A stretch of 35,937 bases of DNA. It comes from Thermomicrobiales bacterium. Its GTDB lineage: Bacteria; Chloroflexota; Chloroflexia; Thermomicrobiales; UBA6265. Below the pieces are notes generated by a model. That model saw only the letters and a program-made list of their open reading frames with translations, made no database searches and had not been told where the DNA came from. Shown piece after piece: positions 8,844-18,000 of the stretch. The DNA lies in the NCBI GenBank assembly GCA_020853615.1, contig JADYYO010000016.1, positions 1-35,937 of the forward strand, read 5' to 3'. Every line of letters begins with the position of its first letter. The stretch's first letter is position 1. The position numbers and the translations under genes are program-made.

Positions 8844-8871
8844 CCCTTCTCCCTGTGCGCAGGGAGAAGGG
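8844..8871 (-). terminator. Strong hairpin (12-bp stem, 4-nt loop), possible terminator downstream of the cysteine hydrolase gene, or a dispersed repeat
   Basis: cccttctccctg-tgcg-cagggagaaggg, about 120 bp beyond the hydrolase stop. No clear U-tract. Confidence 0.4.
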
Positions 8872-8990
8872 AGCTTGTCGCGAGCAGTACTGCCGGCAGG
8901 GGCCGGGTTTCCGGTGGGGCATACAGGGAGAACGGGTAGAGTAGGACTGACCCTTGGACGAAAACCACGCCGAGGAGCGACGAGGCCGCG

Positions 8991-9701
8991 CTAGGTCAGC
9001 GAGCGCACGACCTCGATCCCGTTGAGGGCCATATGATAGAGGAAGACCTGGTGGAAGAAGTCGCCAGGATGGGGCATGACTCCGGCCGCCTCGGCCTCGG
9101 CAACGGGGAGATCGTAGGTATCGACCACGTTGGCGGGTACGATGACCGACATCCCGTGGACGTTGCGCGCGTTGTGGCGCAGCCGCAGGTGCATCGCGAG
9201 CTGGTAGACGCAGAGGTCGGTGCAGTCGCCGACGACGATGGCGGTACGCAGCTCGGGGTGCGCGTCGAGCCAGGGATCGAGCTCGGTCTCGAGCGCCGAG
9301 TGGAGCGAGTTCTTCTCCATGATCGTGAAAAGGTCGGCGAAGGGGAGCGCCTTCAACTCCGGGACCGTCTCCGCCTCGACCGTGCCGCGCACGCAGTGGA
9401 CAGGCCAGGAGTCGAACTCGGGCGCCTCCGGGTGATGAGTGTCCTGCGTCAGGACGAAGTGCCGGACGCCGAGGGCGTGCGCGCGCGTGAAGAGATCGAC
9501 GGCTGGCTCGACCAGCGCGCCGACGCGGGGCGAGGAGAGGTTCCCCTGGGTGCAGAAGCCGACGAGCAGGTCGGTCGAGAAGATGGCCGTCGTCGCCGGG
9601 TCGATCGCCTCGGCGAGCGGCCGGGGCTGGAGCTGGGCGTGCCAGTCGGTAATGAATTCGGGCGCCTCGACGGGGAGGGCAGGGGCCACGGGGAGTGACA
9701 C
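8991..9701 (-). CDS. Cysteine hydrolase, isochorismatase/nicotinamidase family
   Basis: 236 aa. TTAIFSTDLLVGFCTQGNL (Asp), TIMEKNSLHSALETEL (Lys) and IVVGDCTDLCVYQLAMHLRLR (Cys) form the family's catalytic triad. Confidence 0.92.
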   Translation of the reverse strand: MSLPVAPALPVEAPEFITDWHAQLQPRPLAEAIDPATTAIFSTDLLVGFCTQGNLSSPRVGALVEPAVDLFTRAHALGVRHFVLTQDTHHPEAPEFDSWPVHCVRGTVEAETVPELKALPFADLFTIMEKNSLHSALETELDPWLDAHPELRTAIVVGDCTDLCVYQLAMHLRLRHNARNVHGMSVIVPANVVDTYDLPVAEAEAAGVMPHPGDFFHQVFLYHMALNGIEVVRSLT

Positions 9702-9810
9702 AGAAGAACTCCTCTCTCAGAGATGGGCTGATTTCAGGTCGCTGGCGCTCGTCGCGCCGGGCCTCTCCCATGAGGATACGCCGGATGGCCAGGAACGGGC
9801 CGTCCCGATC

Positions 9811-9928
9811 GTAGGGGCGACGCCGGCGCCGCCCGGGCCGATCCGCCGCGACCGCTGATGATGACAACAGCGTTGCCAGGAGGTAACGGCCTAGCAGGGG
9901 AGGCGGGCGACACTTGTGTCGCCCCTAC
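9811..9928 (-). repeat. REPIN/MITE-like element, family A, copy 2 (118 bp, reverse orientation)
   Basis: GTAGGGGCGACGCCGGCGCCGCCCG ... CGGGCGACACTTGTGTCGCCCCTAC. Its reverse complement matches copy 1 internally (CCTGGCAACG..GTTG..., GGCGGATCGGCCCGGGCGGCG). Flanking cccgatc/gatcggg extends the inverted repeat. Confidence 0.85.
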
Positions 9929-9957
9929 GATCGGGATTCCAGCCTGAGGGGCGGCCC

Positions 9958-11418
9958 TCACCCGCCGCTGGACGTTGGCGGGTGGATCACGCGCGGCGTT
10001 GGCGTGGGCGGCGCGCTGGTAGCGGCGGTCGGCGAGGGTGCAGGCGTCGAGGTCGGCGGAGGCAGCGTCGGCTGGGCCTCCGGCACCTGGACCGGGATGG
10101 TGTCGGGCACGGGCGTCTCGGTCGGCACCGGAATCGGCGTCGGCGTGACGGCGGGGGGTGGTGATGGCGACGGCGCGGTCGGGGCCGGCGTCGCCGTGGG
10201 AAGCGGCGTGGCGGTCGGCAGCGGCGCAATGGTCGGCGCTGGGAGTGGCGCCCAGGTGGCGGTCGGCGCGGGAGCCGGCTCCATGACCGGCGGGACGCTC
10301 CCTTCCGGCGCCGGGTTGGCGAGGCTCAGGTCGTAGAGCGCCGTGCCGATCGTTTCGACATCGCGGCGAGGGTCGCCGGCGGGCGCGACGCCGGTCACAG
10401 CGAAGAGGAGCGGCCCGCTGCTCAGGTAGAGGGTGAACTCGGTGCCGTTGACCGCCGGCCCGGAAATCGCGGCGCGGCTCTCCCCGAGGTCGAGCGCCGG
10501 GGCCGGGTTCAGCTTCATGCCGCGCGCCCGCGCATCGGCGAACAGGGTGACGGCATCGGCGGCCGCGCGCGCCTCGCCGAACTGGGAGACGCTGACATCG
10601 ACCCAGCCGGCGCTGCCCGGTTTGGCATCGCACGCGAACTGCCGGTAGACGCCGCCGAGCCAGCCGAGATCGCGCAGCGTCGCCTCGGCGTCGGCGAGCC
10701 CGGCCAGCCGCTCGACGATCCCGGCCGCGTCGAGGTCGCCCTGGCCGGCGACGCGGAAGCAGTCGGCATCGGCGAGGGGGAGGGACTCGGGGAGATAGGT
10801 TGCGGCGCTCTGGGTCAGGAGGACGGGCGTCGGCTCCCCGATCGCCCGCGCGAAGATGCCCCGCGCGATGCGGTCGGGCGCGGCGGCGGGGGCGCCGGTG
10901 GCCGAGGTGGCGCTGACACGGAGGAGGAGCGGCCCCGAGCGGGTGAAGAGGGTGAGGTCGTAGCCCTGCGGCGTGTGGCCGTCGATCGCCCGCGCCTCGT
11001 CGCCGATGTGGCCGAGGTTCGGGATCTCGCGCTCGCCGAGGACCGCCGCGCGATCCTCGAGGAAATAGGGGAGCGCGGCGGCGGCGTCCTCGGCGCTGGC
11101 GAAGCGGGTTAGGCTGATGTCGACGGTCGCCGCCGGGGCGTCGCCGGGCGTCTGGCTTGCGCTCTGAAAGAGCTGGAAGATGTTCTCCTGCCAGCGCCAT
11201 TCGGCCAGGAGCCGGGCCGCATCGCCGGCGTTGGCGAAGCCGGTCGCCTGGTCGGCGAGCGGGCGAGCGCGGTTGTCGACCTCCACGAATCCGGGCCCGA
11301 TCTCCTCGGCGGTCGGGAGGAGATCGCGCAGCGAGCGCTCCTGCGCGACGGCGATGAATGCCGGCGCAAGGCCGGCGAGCAGCAGCGCGAGGAGGGCAAT
11401 CGACACGACGAGACGCAT
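9958..11418 (-). CDS. Secreted protein with tandemly duplicated domain and Pro/Thr-rich C-terminal tail
   Basis: 486 aa. Signal peptide MRLVVSIALLALLLAGLAPAFIAVAQ. Two related ~170-aa segments (..VDISLTRFASAEDAAAAL.. / ..VDVSVSQFGEARAAADAV..; ..LTLFTRSGPLLLRVSATSATG.. / ..FTLYLSSGPLLFAVTGVAPAG..). Tail PTATPLPTATPAPTAP... Confidence 0.75.
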   Translation of the reverse strand: MRLVVSIALLALLLAGLAPAFIAVAQERSLRDLLPTAEEIGPGFVEVDNRARPLADQATGFANAGDAARLLAEWRWQENIFQLFQSASQTPGDAPAATVDISLTRFASAEDAAAALPYFLEDRAAVLGEREIPNLGHIGDEARAIDGHTPQGYDLTLFTRSGPLLLRVSATSATGAPAAAPDRIARGIFARAIGEPTPVLLTQSAATYLPESLPLADADCFRVAGQGDLDAAGIVERLAGLADAEATLRDLGWLGGVYRQFACDAKPGSAGWVDVSVSQFGEARAAADAVTLFADARARGMKLNPAPALDLGESRAAISGPAVNGTEFTLYLSSGPLLFAVTGVAPAGDPRRDVETIGTALYDLSLANPAPEGSVPPVMEPAPAPTATWAPLPAPTIAPLPTATPLPTATPAPTAPSPSPPPAVTPTPIPVPTETPVPDTIPVQVPEAQPTLPPPTSTPAPSPTAATSAPPTPTPRVIHPPTSSGG

Positions 11419-11507
11419 GGGACGGCTCCTGATCCTCGGGGCGCGGGTTCATATGCAGGAACGCGCGACCGGCAGGAGGGGTGTCGGAGGGCTCTGGTTG
11501 GCCCCCT

Positions 11508-14500
11508 CTACCCGTTCGCGGCCGTTGCGGAGCGTCGCCGCACCCCGCGTCGGCGCGCGCCGGCATAGCGGGCGGCCGGCAGGGAGAGGGTGAAGGTGGA
11601 GCCGACCTCGGGCATCGACTCGACCGTGATCGTGCCGCCCATCTGCTCGGCGAGCCGGCGGGCGATCGCCAGCCCCAGCCCGGCCCCGCCGTAGCGGCGG
11701 GTGAGGTTGCCGTCGACCTGGCGGAACTCCTCGAAGATGTGCGGCAGCGCCTCCGCGGTGATGCCGATCCCCGTATCCCTCACCGCCACCTGCACAATGC
11801 CGTCGACCGCGTCGGCGGCGATGCTCACCGCGCCCCGCTCGGTGAACTTCACGGCATTCCCCGCCAGATTGAGCAGGATCTGCCGCACCCGGTCCGGGTC
11901 GCCGAGCGCCGGGGCCAGCGCGGCCGGGATATCAATCTCGAGGCGCAAACCCTTCACGGCCGCCTGCGGCGCGATGTCCTGCCGCACCTGCTCCACGATC
12001 TCGCTCACGTCGACCGGCTCGGCCGCCAGCTCCAGCCGTCCCGCCTCCATGCGCGACAGGTCGAGCATCTGCTCGATCAGCCCCATCATGCGGGTCGCCC
12101 CCTGCCGGATGGAGGTCAGGTCCTCCCGCTGCTCCGTCGTCAGCGACGCCGGCGGCCCGAGGAGGAGGAGATCGGCATAGCCGAGGACCGCCTGCAGTGG
12201 CGTGCGCAGCTCGTGGCTCATCATCGAGAGGAAGAGGCTCTTGGCGCGGGTCGCCGCTTGCGCCGCCTCCAGCGCCCGCCGCAGCGACTGCTCGAGCCGC
12301 TTCCGATCGGTCACGTCGCGCAGCGCCGAGATCATTGCCTGCCGCTCGCCCTCGATCTCGATGAAGTCGGAGCGGACCTCGACCTCCCGCTCGGAGCCAT
12401 CCGCTCGCCGCACGCGCAAATCGTAGGTGCGCCGTGAATCGGGCCCGGCGAAGCTGGCGCGGTAGGTCGTCACGGCCGCCTCCCGCTCCCCCTCCGGCAT
12501 GACGACCGCGAAGCTCTGCCCGACCAGCGCCGCCGGGGCGATCCCGTAGAGCTCACCGTAGGCGGGGTTGGCCGCCAGGATGCCCCCCTCCGGGTCGGTG
12601 AGGACCATCGCGTCCTGGGTGCTCTCCCAGACGCCTCGCAAGCGCGCCTCGCTCTCGAGCAGCGTTGCCAGCGCCTCCACCCGCTCGGTGACGTCGTTCT
12701 GGATGCCGACGAAGTGCGTGAGCGCCCCCGCCTCGTCGCGCACGCCCGCGATATGCAGCTCATTCCAGAAGGAGGAGCCGTCCTTGCGGTAATTGAGGAT
12801 CGTCGCGGTAACGTCGTGGCCCCGGGCGATGGCGTCGCGGATGCGTAACTTCACCGCCCAGTCGGTGAAGGGACCTTGCAGGAAGCGGCAATTGCGACCG
12901 ATCACCTCCTCCCGCCCGTAACCGGACATCGCCTCAAAGGCGGGGTTGACATCGATGATCGGGTTGTCGGGCCGGCGCGCATCGGTGATGACAATGCCGT
13001 TGGTGGCGGCGGCGATCGCCCGGTCGCGGATGCGCAGCGCGCGCTCCGCCTGCCGTAGCGCCGTCATATCGCGCGCGATCGAGGCGAGAGCGACGACGTC
13101 CCCGGTGGTGTTGCGGATCGGCGAGAGGGAGAGGGAGACCTCGACGCGGCGGCCGTCGCGCGTCAGCAACTCCGTCTCGACCCCCTCGATGCTCTCTCCG
13201 GCATGGACGCGATCGGCCATGTGGGAGAAGTCGTCGAAGCGCTCTGGCGGGCGCAGCATCGTCACCGGCTGCCCGATCGCCTCCTCGGCGGGATAGCCGT
13301 AGAGCTTCTCGGCGCCCCGGTTCCAACTGGCGATCGTCCAGTCAAGAGTGCAGCTGATGATGGCGTCTTCGGCCGCCTCGACGATCGCGGCGAGGCGCGC
13401 CCGCTCCTCCTCGGCCCGCACCCGCTCGCTGATATCGAACAGGACCCCGTGGAAGCCGACGATCGCGCCGGCCTCGTCGCGAATCGGCACTGACTCGTCG
13501 TGCACCCAGATGTAGCTGCCGTCCTTGCGCCGGTAGCGGTATTCGATGCGCAGCGGCCGGCCCTCGATCAGGGCCAGCCCATCCTCGTCAGCGACCCGCG
13601 CCCGGTCGTCCGGGTGCACCTTCGCCAGCCAGTGCGTCTCGCGCGCCAGCAGCTCCTTGGGTCGGTAGCCGGTCAACGGCTCGAGGTAGGGGCTGAAGTA
13701 GAGGGGCGTCTGCAACTGGTCATTCGCCTGCACGTAGACCAGCGCGGGCAGATGCTGCACCAGATCGCGGTACTTCGCCTCGGAGACGCGCAGGTCGCGC
13801 GCCAGCCGCTTCCGCTCGGTCACGTCCTGGAAGACGACGGAGAGGCCGTTCGGCGAGGGGTAGGCGCGCCCCTCGAACCAGGTGTCGAGCGGCTCGTAGA
13901 AGACCTCGGCCGACGCCGCGACCCCCTCGGCCATCGCCCGGTGGTAGATGTCATAGATGACCGTCTCGACGGTGGGGGGGAACGCCTCCCAGATCGAGAC
14001 GCCGAGCAGATCCTCACGCGACCGGCCGAGCATCCGCTCGGCGGCATCGTTGACATAGGTGAAGCGCCACGCCCGGTCGAGCGCATAGAAGCCGTCGGTG
14101 ATCCGCTCCAGCAGCTCCTGGCTCCGCTCGTGCGCTGCGGCCAGCTCGGCCTCTGCCAGTTTGCGGTCGGTGATATCGCGGGCGATCGCCGAGCTGGCGA
14201 CGATCTCGCCCGCCTCATCGCGAACAGGGAAGACGGAGAGGGAGATATCGAGCCGCTGCCCGTCCCGGACCTGGCCCGAAAGCTCCAGCTTCTCGACGCG
14301 CTCGCCGGCGCGCACCCGCTCCAGCAGCGTATCGAGCAGCGGCGCGAGATCCGGCGGCGTGAGGAGCGCCGCCGGCTGCCCGACCGCCTCGGTGGCGGTG
14401 TAGCCGAAGAGCCGCTCGGCGGCGGGGTTCCAGTCGGTGATGACCCCAGCGAGCGTCGTGCCGACGATCGCATCGGGGCTCGAGGTAACGATGGCGGCCA

Positions 14501-14552
14501 GCCGGGCGCGGGTCAGGTCGCCCTGCCCGGCATCACCCCGGTTGTGGGGCAC
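11508..14552 (-). CDS. Multi-PAS sensor histidine kinase containing a canonical LOV domain
   Basis: 1014 aa. Several PAS/PAC units including IIDVNPAFEAMSGYGREEVIGRNCRFLQGPFTD...ILNYRKDGSSFWNELHIAGVRDEAGALTHFVGIQNDVTER (LOV). HisKA (FLSMMSHELRTPLQAVLGYADLL) and HATPase_c (NLAGNAVKFTERGAVSI...GAGLGLAIARRLAEQMGG). No TM segment and no receiver domain. Confidence 0.95.
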   Translation of the reverse strand: MPHNRGDAGQGDLTRARLAAIVTSSPDAIVGTTLAGVITDWNPAAERLFGYTATEAVGQPAALLTPPDLAPLLDTLLERVRAGERVEKLELSGQVRDGQRLDISLSVFPVRDEAGEIVASSAIARDITDRKLAEAELAAAHERSQELLERITDGFYALDRAWRFTYVNDAAERMLGRSREDLLGVSIWEAFPPTVETVIYDIYHRAMAEGVAASAEVFYEPLDTWFEGRAYPSPNGLSVVFQDVTERKRLARDLRVSEAKYRDLVQHLPALVYVQANDQLQTPLYFSPYLEPLTGYRPKELLARETHWLAKVHPDDRARVADEDGLALIEGRPLRIEYRYRRKDGSYIWVHDESVPIRDEAGAIVGFHGVLFDISERVRAEEERARLAAIVEAAEDAIISCTLDWTIASWNRGAEKLYGYPAEEAIGQPVTMLRPPERFDDFSHMADRVHAGESIEGVETELLTRDGRRVEVSLSLSPIRNTTGDVVALASIARDMTALRQAERALRIRDRAIAAATNGIVITDARRPDNPIIDVNPAFEAMSGYGREEVIGRNCRFLQGPFTDWAVKLRIRDAIARGHDVTATILNYRKDGSSFWNELHIAGVRDEAGALTHFVGIQNDVTERVEALATLLESEARLRGVWESTQDAMVLTDPEGGILAANPAYGELYGIAPAALVGQSFAVVMPEGEREAAVTTYRASFAGPDSRRTYDLRVRRADGSEREVEVRSDFIEIEGERQAMISALRDVTDRKRLEQSLRRALEAAQAATRAKSLFLSMMSHELRTPLQAVLGYADLLLLGPPASLTTEQREDLTSIRQGATRMMGLIEQMLDLSRMEAGRLELAAEPVDVSEIVEQVRQDIAPQAAVKGLRLEIDIPAALAPALGDPDRVRQILLNLAGNAVKFTERGAVSIAADAVDGIVQVAVRDTGIGITAEALPHIFEEFRQVDGNLTRRYGGAGLGLAIARRLAEQMGGTITVESMPEVGSTFTLSLPAARYAGARRRGVRRRSATAANG

Positions 14553-15018
14553 GAGGGTGGTCCTTCCTTTCGCGTCGCGACGCTCATGCCGCGCCTGCTC
14601 CGGCCGCGCCCGGTTCTCGCGCTCGTCCCGCGTAGAGCTGGTCTGCCATGCCCTGGAGCCTGCTAAGAGGAAGCGGAAGCGCGGCGTGCCGGCCGTTCAG
14701 GTTCCGATCATCGTAAACGATTCGTAACGCGTGGCGTTCAACCGGTTCAAGCGATGGGTGATACGGCATCCGGGCTACGGCTTCACGACCGCCGGGAACA
14801 CCGACGTCGACACGACCCTCTCCCGGCCCGATCCGAGAGGTTTCTGGGGTGCGGGCCGCCCGCGCCAGGACGGGGGTGATGCCTGCCATGCCGGATGACA
14901 CGCGAGGAGCCCGGCCCTCGTGACAGTCCCGGCGCCGGGACTTAGGCGGCCGAGCGCGTCATGGCGTGCCCAATGGCGACGCGACACGGTGCCCCCGCCC
15001 GCCGCCAAGCGGCGAGAG

Positions 15019-18000
15019 TCACGCCGCATCCACACCTTCGAGATTCGGCTCGCGAATGGGCCCGACGCGCGGCGGCTCGATCGGCGCGGCGGCCTCCTCG
15101 ATCGGGACGAGGTCGAGCGAGATCGTGTTGCGGTCGCCGACGCGGGCGTTGCCCGGCGTCGTCACCTCGACGATCACGACCACGCGCTGCCCCGGCCCGA
15201 GCGTCAGCTCGTCTCCCTGCCACGCCGGCCCCTCCCGCTGCACGATCTCACCGCGCCATCCCGGCAGGCTGTTGCCGGCGGATGGCCGCACCGTTACCGG
15301 CGCGCTGGCGGTATTCGTCACCTGAAAGCGGTACTGGCTCGGCTCGCCCGGCCTGACTTCCTGATCGACCGTGAGCGCCGCGACCGCAATCGCCTCCGGC
15401 CCGGGGGGACTGACCGTCGCGTTGGGGCTCGGCTCCGGACTCGCGATAGGGCCCGCTTCCGGGATCGCGGCGACCGCCTCCGGGGTTGCTCCAGCCGGCT
15501 CGCCGTCTTCCGGCGCGAGGTCTACCGGCGGCGCTGCCTCGCCCGTGGCAGGGAGCTCCGGCGCCAGCTCGGCCGCTTCAGGCACGGACGTTCCCGGGGG
15601 GAACCCCTCCAGGGCGGGTGTGGCATCCGGCACAGCCGCCGCCGGCGCGAGTTCGATCTGCGCCGGCGATGCCGGCTCCGATTCGGCCGTCGACGTGGCC
15701 GTGGCTTCGGCAACCGGCGATGGCGGCGCCGCGGTCTGCTCCTGCTCCAGCCCCATGATCGTCGGCTCCGTGTCCGTCGTATCTGCTGCCGTGGCGACAG
15801 CTACCGCCGCGATCTCCGCGCCGGTTCTCATCGCGTCGCGATGTTTCGGCGCAACTGGCGGCGCCGCTGGCAAGGGTGTCGGCCTGGCGGTTGCGGCCCG
15901 CGGAGCCAGCGCCGCCTCCGGCTCTCCGGGGGCGATCCCCACGGCCACGGTCGGCGTCGTCCCTGGCACAGGAGTCGCCGGGCCGGGTCCGGGAGGGATT
16001 GCGGCCGGCGGGGAGGGTGTCGCGGTCGGCACGAGCGTCGGGAGCGGGGCCGAGGTCGGCGCGATGCGCACATCGGGCGCGGAGGTCGCCGCGGAAACCG
16101 GAGTCGCCGCCGGCGGCGCAGGGTGGGCCGGGCTCGGGTCGGCGCTGGCGGTCGCGGCCGGCGTCGCCACGCTCTCCATAGCAGACGGGGACGGGACAAT
16201 CGTCGGCTCGGGGCCGGACGATGGGCTTGGTGCTGGCGTCGCGGCGAAGGGGGGATCGAGGAGCGCCACCGGCGTCCCAACCATCGCCCCGTCGTCGGCC
16301 CCCGCGTCCACGCTGGGAAGGAGCAGATCTGGCGTCGGGATCGGCGTGACCGTCTCCGCAGCCGGAGGGAGCGTGGGCGTCCCCACGACGATGGACGGCG
16401 CATCACCAGTCGGAAGCGAGGGCGCGGCCGTGGCTGGGGCGGGCGGCGACGGGAGCACCGCGAGGCCGCTGTTGGTGGGAAGCGCGCCGGCGGGGTCAGC
16501 GTCCGCGTCCCCCTGCTCGCCGGGTTCTCCCGCGATGGCGGATGGCGGTGCCGTCTCCACCGGCGGTGGTGGCGGCGTACCCTCGGGGTCGAGCACTGCC
16601 GCGGGGATCGCGGGCGTGCCCACCGGAGGCGGCGCATGCTCGATTCCGCCCGGCTCCGACTCGGCCGCGTCCGCGTCGCCGACGTCCCGCGGTGCTCCCC
16701 TCGGCGGCGCAGACAGCGAGGAAGGCGTCGGAAGCGTCGCGACGGGCGCGCCGGGCAGGGACAGCTCCATCACATCACGGTCGGCCATCGACGATTCGCT
16801 CTCCCGCTCAGCACTCGGCGCTGGCGCGGGCGTCGCGGCCGGAACGAGTCCCGCTGCCTCCTCGTCCGCCAGCGGCGCGGGCAGCGGCTGGCTCATCGGC
16901 GCCAGCGCAGCCGTCTCGGCCTCGCGCGCCGCGGGCGACGCCGGCGTCGCCGTGGCGACGACAGGCGCGGAGGCGACCGCCGGCGGGGCCGGCATCGGGG
17001 CGGGGCGCGGCCGCGATGCCGGCGCGGGAGCTATCGCGTCGCCGGCCGGCTCGATGAGGATGGGGCTCACGTACGGCGTCGGCGTCAGGCGCGGCGCGGT
17101 CACGGGGATCGCTGTGGGCGTGGCCTCCTCGCCATCAGTCCGCATCGATTCGGCAGGCAGCTCGCGGGTCCGCATCGCCTCGACCGCCTGCTCCGGTTCG
17201 GCCTGTCGCTGCTGGCTCATCCCCTCGGCATCGTGATCCCGCGTCGTGCTCGCCGCTTCCGCCGCACCCAGCACGGGACCGGGTGCGAAGTCCTCCCGCG
17301 CCGATGCGACGGCGACATCCTCGGGGCCGTTCGCCCCGCGGTCCTGTCCGCGCTCCTCCCCGGTAGGGATGCGCTCGCCCTCTGGCGCGCTCGCCCCCCG
17401 CGCGGTATCGTCGGCAGGGTCGGGAAGGATTCCGATCTCTGGTTCCACGGTCGACTTCCGGGCGTCATCCGCGGCCGTCGTCGCGCGCGCCCTCTCCCGC
17501 AACTCCGATGCGTCATCGCGGCCAGTTTGTGCCGCGCTCGCCTGCGCCGGGGCTGTCCCTCGCCCTGATGCTTCCCTCGGCTCGGAATCGGCGATGTCGT
17601 TCAATACGCCGGTCGGCGCCGCCTCCGTCGCCCGAGCCAGCGCGGGTCGGGGGTTCTGCTGCTTCCTCTGGCGCTTGCCGCGCCGGCCGGACGCGCTGGA
17701 TGAGCTGGGAGTCTCGGCGGACGGCGCTCCGTCGCGCGCGCTCCCGGAGTCGGCCTCCGCTCCATCGCGGTTACGGCCTCGCTCTGGCCCGGGCGCGGCG
17801 GATCGCTCCTCCTTCTGAGCAGGCGGCTGCTCATCGGCCAGGCGCGGCTGGGGCGTCTGGAGGGGATGCGTGGCGGCTGGATCGGCCGCTGCCTCCCCCT
17901 CGGGCATCAGCATCCGATCGCGCCGGGCGGCGGCGACAGCATCGCCTTCCACAGGGGTTAGGTCCTCGGCGACGGGATCGGTTGGCCGAGGCGCTTCCAC

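Noticed and set aside
9987-10240. Pro/Thr codon repeats as a CRISPR-like or tandem-repeat array
   Set aside because: Repeats are irregular, in-frame low-complexity coding (PTATP) with no spacer/repeat regularity.
14920-17568. 882-aa plus-strand ORF opposite the giant surface protein (also 15371-17236, 621 aa)
   Set aside because: Arg-rich and Gly/Ala/Ser-rich translations without domains, no signal or RBS. They are expected shadow ORFs in high-GC DNA opposite a low-complexity Pro/Ala/Thr-rich gene.
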